Positions 36,601 to 49,100 of a stretch of DNA of 64,000 nt are shown piece after piece. The position numbers and the translations under genes were made by a program. Each line of letters begins with the position of its first letter. Within the stretch, counting starts at the first letter, position 1. The stretch covers positions 18,309,118-18,373,117 of the forward strand of contig NC_087078.1 of assembly GCF_026151205.1 (NCBI RefSeq). The letters are read 5' to 3'. A model generated the notes under the pieces. It had not been told where the DNA came from, made no database searches, and worked only from the letters and a program-made list of their open reading frames with translations. This DNA comes from Bolinopsis microptera. Its lineage: Eukaryota; Ctenophora; Tentaculata; Lobata; Bolinopsidae.

Positions 36601-38460
36601 CGCCTGCAGCAATGTCAGACGTGAGTAGCAATGCAATTAATTCAGCAATCACACACTTGAGCTTCCAGTGTGATTTTCTGCAGGTTTATAATACATGTCA
36701 TTTCAGTGCCGTGATCACTCGTCCAAGTAGTTGGTTATTTTATTGCAATAATCGTCCAAGTAGTTGGTTATACTTATAATATTGCAATAATCTAACGAAC
36801 TCTTTAAACCCGATTATTTAACTAATATCACTATAAAGGTGATATCAGTTTATGAATTGCACTACAAGAAGGGTATCACCATATATAATCACCTGGTCAC
36901 AGTAACTTTACTACAAATCACTTTTAATAAGTATCAAAGCTCAAAGTAAAAGGGCTTAAAGAAGTTCAAAATGCAGCTGTTGTCAAAAACAGTTGTTGCT
37001 AGAGCCACCTTGACATTTCAAGCAAGCCAGTCGCTCGAATTCCGTGACTTGCTGTTTTTCATAGCAAAACTTGTATCATTGGTCTCATTACTTAATTTGA
37101 AATTGACATGCTGACTCAACTCAAAATTTGATGTTTGCTTCAGGCTTATTCACAAATGTAGGAAATTCATTTTTTAATTTATTTATGATAAAGATGCTTC
37201 ATATGCTGGTAGGCGGTGTGAAGAACAGTGTGAAGAACAGTGTTTTATAAGATTATTTACCTCAGCCATATTGTTGGAATGCTCGGAGTATGGAATACCT
37301 ATTGTATCATTTTAAACATCATTAATCAATTGATAATCATAAACACAATTTCGTTAAAAGTGAATGTTGATCAGACTATAATGTATAATCATATCAAATG
37401 TAAAGGTTATAATTCAAGCTAAGTGAATGATAAAATAGTAGGATAGAAATTGGTGTGATAAATTAGAGAGTATACAAAACATGATAAAGCAAAACATTAA
37501 CTCAGAATTAAATGAGAGAATATTGATAAAAGATGAATAGAGTAGAACATAGACATAAGACAAAGTAACAAAACAAAACAATAAAGCCTATTATATGATC
37601 GATTGATGTATGTTAATGTACTTATGTGTCAAAACTTAAATATCCCGGGATAAGAAAATACTAATCGCAGTTCGCTGGTGAATATACTTATATATATGTA
37701 TTTATATACTCACGACATTACAATTGATTGGATAAGAGTCTTTTTTATCACCTGGGAATCTTATCACTCACGATACACTTAGATATTGATTAAATTTATT
37801 GTATTCCAAACTGAATGCATTCTTAAGGTTGATCGTGCTAAGGGAAGTCGGTATAAAGACGGAAATGCACTGATTTTGTTCGCTAGATAAATGAAATTAA
37901 TGAATAATGTAGGGAGTAAGTGAAGAAAAAAAGAAAAAGTATGCGGTATACATTCGTCGTCTCAAATATTTTTTGGGACAATTACAAAACATTTGTCACA
38001 TGTCAGCCTTGGTCACAAAACTCGCATGCTCACAACTACACATATTCTCGACTTACTCCATTAAAGGAACTCCTATACATATTAGACAGGGAATCTTCGG
38101 CCATGTTTTCAGCTAAAAAACCTTCCGAAACAAAACTAGAGACAGTGAAGAAGCGTAAGAAAATATTACAAATATTCAGGATAATGAGAATATATAAGAC
38201 GACAAATTAAAAAAGATATGAGCTGAGGTCGAGCAAACTGTTAACTCATTTACTGGTATCTATAAAATTTTGAGTGAGAACAATTCAAACTGTGTCACAA
38301 CGCGCGCCACCTTATACTAAAATGAATCGCTGCAACAATGCGAGATATCGCCGGTTTCCCGGACGAAATCTCCAGCAATTTTAACATCTTACTTGATTCC
38401 GATCTTGACGGTACTGCTACGTGCTCCTGCGGACATTCTTTTAATTCACCCAGCAATAGA

Positions 38461-38508
38461 TAATCACGTGACACGCCCACGTGCCGTCTTGGTGTCCACG
38501 TGTTGATT
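38461..38508. promoter_or_regulatory. cluster of three CACGTG E-boxes
   Basis: AATCACGTGAC, CCCACGTGCC and TCCACGTGTTG lie within about 45 bp. The sequence around them (38300-38590) is less AT-rich than its surroundings. CACGTG is the site of bHLH-ZIP factors such as USF, MITF/TFE and Myc in animals. No gene start is identified beside it. Confidence 0.35.
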
Positions 38509-38994
38509 CGTTCCGCCACTTTTGCCGCTCTTATTGTGGATATGCAGGGCTCAACTGGCATACCAAGCATGTGATTGGACGATGGCTGCAAGGGTTTTTA
38601 ACAGTTAAAAGTAGTTAAGTGATGGCTCACAACGATACTTTTAAATTACTCCACCAGCAAATGCTGCATGAGCAGTGCTTGCAGATATTTTGTGTAAAAC
38701 GATGAATATTAATTCAGTATATTTTAAAAGCCACGCTTGTCGCATAGACACGCATCTTTGTGGAGTGGCTGCAGCTCCGTTTAAAGGCGAGAAAACTTTA
38801 AATGCTGTTACAGCGGTCACGAATTCGATCGCTGTACTTATCGGCAAAAGCCATCAGTAATTAAGATCGTTTTAGGCAATAACCTTCGATGCAGTTTGAA
38901 TAAAATACAGTTATATGTCATCAGTTCATGAAACTGTTTCTAGAAAATAATTCAAAAACTAAAGTTAGTCGACCTGAATGAATTAAATCGATAC

Positions 38995-39808
38995 GGGGGT
39001 GATGCAACGTCAATTAATGTCAATTAATGTCAATTAATGTCAATTAATGTCAATTAATGTCAATTAATGTCAATGTCAGTTTTGCAAAATTTTGGAATAC
39101 TGACATTAATTGACACGATATTTTTCGACCAGAGATTATGTAGTTCTACCATATTTTTAGCACTTTAGAACGTTTATATCATCAATTTATTCACTACTAT
39201 CACATATGGAAATGTGAAATGTGAAAAAAATTCAGATCATTAAACAATAAAACTAAAATAATACGGTTTTCCGAAATTTAATTTTCTTAAATGGGCGTGG
39301 CCATCCAAGGGCGTGGTTCTCAACATCATCAGAACTTAAAACCCACATTAAACGAAATGCCTTCATGACATTTATATTCGAATAACGAATCTTAAACAGC
39401 TAACATTACTCCTTCATACTAAAAAAGCCGATTCTAGATATTTTACCTGTATAAGAAACCAATAAAATATGGGCGTGGCCGGTGGGGACCGAAGATGGAA
39501 GAGTTGGAAGCTGAAATTTTGTTTGGTGGTCTTTGAACCTAAGGATCAACAGATAAGAACATACTCATAATTATTCAAGGACATTTTGTTTTTTTGAACC
39601 GGTCTAACTTACATAGACGTGAATATCTTGAATATTTAAATCGAATAATGATAATCTCAAATTTCAAGACAAATTAATGTCAATTAATGTCAATTAATGT
39701 CAATTAATGTCAATTAATGTCAATTAATGTCAATTAATGTCAATTAATGTTAATGTCAGTTTGGGGTTTTTATGGAATACTGACATTAATTGACGTTGCA
39801 TCACCCCC
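38995..39808. mobile_element. 814-bp TIR element with subterminal GTCAATTAAT arrays
   Basis: The termini are inverted repeats of about 27 bp beginning GGGGGTGATGCAACGTCAAT. They are flanked by a perfect direct ATCGATAC (38987-38994 and 39809-39816). Inside each end is a tandem array of the 10-mer GTCAATTAAT (6 to 7 copies), followed by GTCAGTTT...GGAATACTGACATTAATTGAC. Each end can therefore form its own hairpin. The interior has no transposase frame. An 8-bp target duplication is typical of hAT-like and some other DDE families, but the G-run start does not let me assign it. Confidence 0.9.
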
Positions 39809-40115
39809 ATCGATACAGACTATGATTTCATAAGATAATTTAATTGAACCACAATTAACTTCCATGTATCACTAGGGTCTAGGTGAGCCCCAAAGCAAGG
39901 AAGGGAAGGCAATAGATTCCAAACTTTTAAAATATAATCTATATTAAAACATTTTTTGTAAAACAAATTAAAGCAATAAATTAAAATGGACAGTGATAAT
40001 CAAACACAATAATACTAAATTGTGCCCTCAAATTGCATCTCTCGAAACAAATCATAATCTAAAAATCTTATTAAGATCAAAAATCAAATCTAAGTTCTAC
40101 TGAAATCTAGCTACT

Positions 40116-43100
40116 TCACAACTTGAAGCTTTCAACAGCTCTTGCAACCACCAAGTCCGCAATTGCGAGTGACGAGGTTGCAGCGGGAGAAGGCGCGTTC
40201 CGCACGTGCAACATCCCCGGACAAGATGTATCAAACTCGAAGTCATCAACAAGGGTTCCATCAACTGACATCGCTTGCGCTCGTACACCAGAGCTTCCCC
40301 TGCGGTAAGAATTTATTCTTAAACTTTACGTGAAGGTGAAAAGTGCAATTTCAAAAATCAAGTTATCAATATATTCAAAAGTTCAAATTGATATTGATCA
40401 TTTTGGAAAAATGAAGGTGTAAAGACGATGATATAAAATTATTTGAATGAATGTATCTAAAGAACGTGAAGACAAACGTGAACAATTATCCTAACATTTC
40501 AGATTTTAATCAGAAAATTGACAGACTCGTAAGTCATGACGTTACCTGACTAGATCAGCATATTTGACTTCAGGAATGAACTTTTGAAGATCTGCTAGTT
40601 GTAAAGGCAAGATAGCAGACTTTGCCATTTCATTCAAACCGTACGACAAGTTCGGTACTGCTAACTTCCACAGTCCACTGAGAAACAGAAGAGAATACAG
40701 GTACCAGGTGATTAACAACTTCGCGATCAATTAAAAATACAGATTAAATTAAATAAGACAGGATGAACCTGTAGTACAGGTCATGTACGTGTTTAACTTT
40801 TCCAAAGTTCAGCATTTTATTTTTTGAGTAGTAAAATATGAGAAGTTTCTAGAACATCGATAAAAAACTATCTCAGACAACCAGAGAGCCGCTAGCCAAT
40901 TTCAGACCACAAAGTAACCACAAATGCAGATTCATAGCTACACTGCTTCACACTTCAGAACTTGTTTATAACCAGATAGTGTGTAGCAAAACCGCCCAAC
41001 AAGTTGTTAAATATACTTTATAAATGGTGGGCTGTCACCATGTTCGGAGAATCGAATGATTATTGATAAGCTACAGATGGTAATAATGATGATATACTCT
41101 TCCTGCATCCAAATTAATCTTTATTAATATGCAAACGATTTCTTTCGAATATATTTGACTGAACAGTGAACTGAGATATATTGCCTCGAACTGTATTTTA
41201 TGGAGTCATTTATATTAGTTATGTACATTGTACATTGTACATTGTACAATGTACATTGTACATATATATAGAGTACTCAAGATATGTATAAAGTTGTTTT
41301 ATGTTTTATTGCTTAAGCTATTGTAATTTAATTTGTTCCACCGGTCTTCCTTGTAGACTTATCAGATCTTTAGGATGTTTATTGTTAACTAATTCAGATT
41401 TGTGTAAAGTTCGATAGTCAATAATTTGTATTTCGTGTAATATAATCACAGCTGGTCTTAAAAATACTTACCTAAATGTGGCCATTTCAGCAATATCTCT
41501 CTTACAAATACTTACCTAAATGTGGCCATTTCAGCAATATCTCTCTTACAAATACTTACCTAAATGTGGCCATTTCAGCAATATCTCTCTTACAAATACT
41601 TACCTAAATGTGGCCATTTCAGCAATATCTCTCTTACAAATACTTACCTAAATGTGGCCATTTCAGCAATATCTCTCTTATTAATACTTACCTAAATGTG
41701 GCCATTTCAGCAATATCTCTCTTATTAATACTTACCTAAATGTGGCCATTTCAGCAATATCTCTCTTAAAAACACTTACCTAAATGTGGCCATTTCAGCA
41801 ATATCTCTCTTATTAATACTTACCTAAATGTGGCCATTTCAGCAATATCTCTCTTACAAATACTTACCTAAATGTGGCCATTTCAGCAATATCTCTCTTA
41901 CAAATACTTACCTAAATGTGGCCATTTCAGCAATATCTCTCTTATTAATACTTACCTAAATGTGGCCATTTCAGCAATATCTCTCTTACAAATACTTACC
42001 TAAATGTGGCCATTTCAGCAATATCTCTCTTACAAATACTTACCTAAATGTGGCCATTTCAGCAATATCTCTCTTATTAATACTTACCTAAATGTGGCCA
42101 TTTCAGCAATATCTCTCTTACAAATACTTACCTAAATGTGGCCATTTCAGCAATATCTCTCTTACAAATACTTACCTAAATGTGGCCATTTCAGCAATAT
42201 CTCTCTTATTAATACTTACCTAAATGTGGCCATTTCAGCAATATCTCTCTTATTAATACTTACCTAAATGTGGCCATTTCAGCAATATCTCTCTTACAAA
42301 TACTTACCTAAATGTGGCCATTTCAGCAATATCTCTCTTACAAATACTTACCTAAATGTGGCCATTTCAGCAATATCTCTCTTACAAATACTTACCTAAA
42401 TGTGGCCATTTCAGCAATATCTGTCTTACAAATACTTACCTAAATGTGGCCATTTCAGCAATATCTCTCTTATTAATACTTACCTAAATGTGGCCATTTC
42501 AGCAATATCTCTCTTACAAATACTTACCTAAATGTGGCCATTTCAGCAATATCTCTCTTACAAATACTTACCTAAATGTGGCCATTTCAACAATATCTCT
42601 CTTACAAATACTTACCTAAATGTGGCCATTTCAACAATATCTCTCTTATTAATACTTACCTAAATGTGGCCATTTCAGCAATATCTCTCTTACAAATACT
42701 TACCTAAATGTGGCCATTTCAGCAATATCTCTCTTATTAATACTTACCTAAATGTGGCCATTTCAGCAATATCTCTCTTATAAATACTTACCTAAATGTG
42801 GCCATTTCAGCAATATCTCTCTTATTAATACTCGAGCGGGAGTAACCCTCTCGTGAACCCGCTAATACAGCATTAGGACCTGCAAATAGATTAAATAATA
42901 AATAACACTCTGACATAGCAATAATTCGACAGTAAATTGATTGTTTAAGACATTACGGCTCATCAATGTTCAATAAACTGTGACGTATCACATACGATGG
43001 TCTACAATGGAGTCAATGGTGCACTAACCGAGCCATATAGATCCATCCATTCGTGGGGTATAGTGCACACCGAGGAAAGGGAACTTGGGGTTTGGGACCT

Positions 43101-46100
43101 GATGATAGGCTGCATGAAATTCATATATTAGAGCTTATCAGGAAACAATTTGAGGATACGATTGGGAAAGTATTTTGAGAATCAGTAGCAGTTAAATTAA
43201 CTACATAACATATGAAAACTAACAATTATCAATCAAATCAGGAAATTATACGGATAGATCTCCAAACCGGGTAAATGTTGCCCCTGACAAGATATCTCTT
43301 TTCTGGTCTCAACTCCAAGTATTCTCCTCTGAATGGAACTATTGTAGGACTACTCTTACCACCAGCATTCGCAGCAACCCTAGTTAATTATGGTTCATTT
43401 TCACAGCAACCCTGGTTAATTATGGTTCATTTTCACAGCAACCCTGGTTAATTATGGTTCATTTTCGCAGCAACCCTGGTTAATTATGGTTCATTTTCAC
43501 AGCAACCCTGGTTAATTATGGTTCATTTTCACAGCAACCCTAGTTAATTATGGTTCATTTTCGCAGCAACCCTAGTTAATTATGGTTCATTTCATATGAG
43601 TACTTATTCAGCATTTGAATACTACAGTGCAAGCAAGTTCATTCGCTTCAAAATATCGTGGTGATAAACTGAAATGAGGTTTACAATATAAACTTTAATT
43701 GTTCAGATGGTAACCTGTCAGAATAGAGTCCAGCACAGGTGATCACGTTCTTAGCAGTGATTCTGGATTTGTCCTTGCAATTAACTCGTATCTCTTTTCC
43801 TACATCTTTTATTGTGTCAACCTGCGGACATGACGTAGTACAAACTCTTCAATCGGGACGTTAATTTCAATTAATTTATCACAAATAATTAATTATCACA
43901 TAAACGTATGATCACAAGCTGTTTAACTCGAACGTTTTGAAACCATTTCCATTTATTTGTTGCGGCTAAGAGGCTTATGTGGGGTCAAATGGTTATTTAT
44001 GTTCTCGATAAAAGTTTAAAATGCTGTACTTAAATAATGTAACATAAAAATACAATATGTATAATATCAAGCACACTCTATCGTAATATGAAAACCCAGC
44101 ATGCTATTTCTTAATACCATAATGGCATGATTGTCCAAATTCCAAAAAGCGATTATAATAACTAAACCACAACTTCTTTAAAAGGTGTTATCTTCTCTCG
44201 TCTCCCCCTTATAACGTATCTGTAAAACATGAACATGGTGGTCATCAGGAGGGTTACAGCAAACGTCACCACCGCCAACAAAACCACGATTACATTAGAG
44301 TCATCCCCTGACTTTCCACTACCGTCTCCAATTACTCCACTGGAATCCAAAGTGTTCTCGTTATCAGCGTCAACAGAACTCTTGTCATTTCGTCGTTTCT
44401 CTCCTGCTAAGTTCATCGTCTTTTCATCGTCAGAATGTTCACTACAAGGAGTACCCACCATCACCATCTCACACCATCTCCTATATTCCAGCTCCACATC
44501 CCTCTCACAACACGTGGTCATGTTGGGTGATATCACCACACTGACACCAGATACCACCCTCCCCCTCTCCACTGAGACCTGCTCCACCACGTGAGGGGAC
44601 TGTGGTATTTTAGGTGAGGTAGCTGTTTTTATACCCACCTCCAGAGGGTGGTTGTAGGAGGAGAGGGAGGAAAGGGACGCTGGAATATTCTGGTAGAGGA
44701 AGAGTATAGTGCCGTTAGAGTACAGATGGCATTGGAATGTGAAGAATGCAGGAGGTTCCCCATCCTGGTAGCTGGGGTGAAGTTCATCAGATTCACTGTC
44801 CATATCATGGTTCAGTTGCATATCTCTCCATTCCACCACAAACACATTGTCCAGGGGGAGAATGCTGATCTTGGGAGGATTCTGAGGGTTGGGAATGAAG
44901 TCTGCCATCAGAGGAGCAATGTACCCAGCCACTCCAGTGTGAGGCACTGCGCTAAACGTACTCAGATACAGGAACCCAGAGGAGGTTGTTGTGATGACGT
45001 CACCTGGTGATGACGTCATGCTTTTGTCACGTGACGTGTTGTAGAAAGGGAAGGAAAAGAGGGATTGTGTGGTAGTGCTAGCCAGATAGGATCTAGATAG
45101 TATCTCGCGAGTAGAGTTGGGAGGGAGGGGTATCCAGTGGTCCAGGTCTTCTTTGTATGTTACTGTGTACCATGAGTCAGCATAGCTTACTGGAGAGCTC
45201 AAACATAGCAAGAGCAGGAATTTAATCATGTTTATGGGATGGTTAGTATATTAGAATGTTTGCTAAAACGGAAACTGAGGTGAATGAGTTTCGCTGTCGC
45301 AGTTTTATACCAGTTCTGGTGTAATGGAATGATGGTGTGGTGAAATTGGTGTACGAATATTTGGCATACTGATTGAGGAATCTGATGTCCGCATGATAAC
45401 TTGTCATCTAATTGAGGTATCTGGTCGCATTATCTCGAGTATCTCATGAGAATTAGAATCTGGAATTCTATGGCGTGTCAGATGATTAAGAGGAGTGTCA
45501 TGTCACATATTGTCATGCGATCCTCTTTAGTTGAGTTAAGCGTGTCCGGTGTTACTTTTTCACCGACTTGATAACAGTCATGTTTACTGGGCCGCGCTCA
45601 GCCTGTCATTCCGCCTAATCTTAATGAACATGATAGCCTGAGGTCCCCAGGTAACAGTCATGTTTGTTTTGGTTCATTATCCGACACGCTGAACACATGC
45701 TTCCGATAGATACTGTCTAGTCGCGCGACCGGAAACACGAAAACGTGTTTCTGTGATTCATCGCTATGTTTTCAATACATCAGAGCATCGAAAACTAGTA
45801 ATAGCAAGTCAAACAAGACTAAGTTAAAATTATAGATAGATCTATACTAGTCAATTTGTAAGAAAATCGACTAACCTCTCTCCCGGTCAGGATTGTGCCA
45901 CCACCAGCCATGAAATCATCCCCATAACTGCATGCCACTCTCTTCCAATCAACAATACCAGTGTTCGGGGAATGTATAGCCATGAGTCCGCCCTAAAGGA
46001 ACGATTATGGTTAACATGCTTTTTTAACCCTAAATACCAATTAACCACGACAAAAATTGTCATGAATATTCAATTAGATTCATTCAACCACAAAAAATTC

Positions 46101-49100
46101 ATTGGCCAGGTGCCCAGGTTGGTGATTATATGATAAGTTTATGTCGATAAGATAAAGTTTGGAGAACATTGCGAGGTTCTCAGGTTCATGTCGGGTGCCA
46201 ACTAATCTGCAGAGATGTGCTTGTAACGTGCTTGTAACGTGCTTGTAACGTCACAGCACACACGAAGGTCTAGTGCATGTCATTAATTTGATATCCGTCT
46301 TACCGATTGAAAGTGCAGCAAGATCCCAAGTTTATTGTATACTCAAGAAGTGTGGTACAGTAGAATAAAGTTGTTCGCACATAGTTTTTGACGAGAAGTA
46401 CAGTTAACTTCGAGAAAATTTGCAGTTGAGAAGCAACTAGGAAGGAGCAATCAAATTCTGAACAGTAGGGGACCACTTTTTGTAGTTGCATGCAATTCAG
46501 TAATAATATAGTTAGATGGTTTCACGCAAAAATGTCCTTTTCAAGATTGCAACTTTCATGTCACAAAGGTCCGCTATAAAATGTGATGTTTAATGTAACT
46601 TACTAATTACTGACTATAGTTAAGAATATCTACAAAGAATTTAACGTTTAACTTACAGTGCAGTAGGGTTCTATCTCCAATATCTGTTGTCTATCTACGA
46701 GAGCTAAACCGGGAACTTCATTCTTGAGACCAATCTGGTAAAGCGCATCTAATCTCGATACCTCCTCCTCATTTGTAGCTACTATCAACTGTAATTAAGT
46801 GATTACTAGGCTTAATTGTATAATTACATGTGGTAGTTACAGGAAATTAATTTATAAGAATGTTGCAGAGCCAATAAGATGTTAATCTCAATTTATTGCA
46901 GGTAGATGCTATAGTCTAGATGGTGAAATATATTGTGTAATAAATATTCTAATACTAAAAGCTGCTCAGCTGTGTCTTCTTAGAGGATGGGATTCCTTAA
47001 AATTGAAGACACTGCTATAATTTGCGAGGTCAAAGCTAGGGTAAGGATCGGTATTTTCTGCATAATCTGAGAAAGTGAATCACAACAATATTTTGAAGGC
47101 CATATGATGGCCAAATGTTACAGTAGCTCAATAATATCAAGACCGTGTCATTCCTGTCATTTATTAGCAGGGAATTGGGCGTTTCTGTGTAAAATCCTGT
47201 TTCCAAATCATCTATAAACTTGTGATATATTCAAACTATTTGATTTTTCGGCAGAACTTTACCTTTGGTGCCTCAGAACTATGCTTCATTTGTACTAATT
47301 CAGCTGAACATACTTCAAATAATTTTTACAATTCCAAAATTCCGTAAATTTTACAAACTTTGCCACAGCGTTTGTAAGGAATAGCTTTCTCGTCACAGTA
47401 CTCATATGTTCTCCGGGCACCCTCTCCGCATAACCGCGCTTTTAGCGAGCCAGGAGTGTAGTATATTCCCATGTGGATAACACCACTGTTGTGCCCGGTT
47501 TGGTGGGTCGCTGAAATTAGGGAAGCGGTGGATACCTATCTGATTATACTATGCGAAATACCAACGAATTGATGAAGGAAATAGGCATCAAAAACAGTGT
47601 GTGTCGTTTAATTTTAAAATAACATCACTGTCAAGCCAAAGCAGTGGTGCCAACTGACAATAACCAACATCACAAATACTTTAACTATAAAACAAACTAA
47701 CCAAGTTCATCCTCTTTCTCTAACACAACTATTTTCACGTCAGGATATTTTATATTAAGAGCTCGGGCTGTCCCTAGTCCGACTATTCCACCTCCAACTA
47801 TGCAGATATCATAGTTCTGACTGAAGGAATGTAAGTGTTTAATATATTTATACATTCTGTTGCGGATATTATATCAAGCAGGGAAATAACCCCTGCATAG
47901 TGCATATAATACGGATACCCTAACTTAACTCCTAATTTACACTTTTTCTATTACTCTTGGGCATTTTACTATTACTCTTCGGGCATTTTAAACTTTTAAA
48001 CCCTTATAAAGACACATCATTCAGTTCAGATAGCCTCTCCCCTTCTTAATTTATGGATGCGGTCCTATATATAGGGCGTGGAGACGTGAAATAACAGGAC
48101 TCTACGGCGTGGAGACGTGAAATAACAGGACTCTACGGCGTGGAGACGTGAAATAACAGGACTCTACGGCGTGGAGACGTGAAACAACAGGACTCTACGG
48201 CATGGAGACGTGAAATAACAGGACTCTACGGCATGGAGACGTGAAATAACAGGACTCTACGGCATGGAGACGTGAAATAACAGGACTCTACGGCATGGAG
48301 ACGTGAAATAACAGGACTCTACGGCGTGGAAACGTGAAATAACAGGACTCTACGGCGTGGAGACGTGAAATAACAGGACTCTACGGCGTGGAGACGTGAA
48401 ATAAAAGGACTCTACGGCGTGGAGACGTGAAATAACAGGACTCTACGGCGTGGAGACGTGAAATAACAGGACTCTACGGCATGGAGACGTGAAATAACAG
48501 GACTCTACGGCGTGGAGACGTGAAATAACAGGACTCTACGGCGTGGAGACGTGAAATAAAAGGACTCTACGGCGTGGAGACGTGAAATAACAGGACTCTA
48601 CGGCGTGGAGACGTGAAATAACAGGACTCTACGGCGTGGAGACGTGAAATAACAGGACTCTACGGCGTGGAGACGTGAAATAAAAGGACTCTACGGCGTG
48701 GAAACGTGAAATAACAGGACTCTACGGCATGGAGACGTGAAATAACAGGACTCTACGGCATGGAGACGTGAAATAACAGGACTCTACGGCGTGGAGACGT
48801 GAAATAACAGGACTCTACGGCGTGGAGACGTGAAATAACAGGACTCTACGGCGTGGAGACGTGAAATAACAGGACTCTACGGCATGGAGACGTGAAATAA
48901 CAGGACTCTACGGCATGGAGACGTGAAATAACAGGACTCTACGGCGTGGAGACGTGAAATAAAAGGACTCTACGGCGTGGAAACGTGAAATAACAGGACT
49001 CTACGGCATGGAGACGTGAAATAACAGGACTCTACGGCATGGAGACGTGAAATAACAGGACTCTACGGCGTGGAGACGTGAAATAACAGGACTCTACGGC

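Larger units (their letters stand above)
35462..40115. other. intergenic region without recognised gene
   Basis: It lies between the tektin 5' end and the L2HGDH 3' end. It contains a SINE (36254-36600), a complete TIR element (38995-39808) and AT-rich sequence. Three CACGTG-type boxes sit close together at 38465-38505. Open frames at 37920-38210 (+) and 38295-38591 (-) are not recognised and I do not call them genes. Confidence 0.55.

Noticed and set aside
37920-38210. 96-codon plus-strand frame rich in Lys
   Set aside because: AT-rich composition-driven frame with no homology signal.
38295-38591. 98-codon minus-strand frame
   Set aside because: No family resemblance, no splice context; the plus strand has an equally good short frame. 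Left as unannotated.
43099-43109. Alternative acceptor of L2HGDH exon 8 at 43110
   Set aside because: It shifts frame against exon 7; the acceptor giving GTC CCA AAC (43098) restores the family sequence NIYPVPNPKF.
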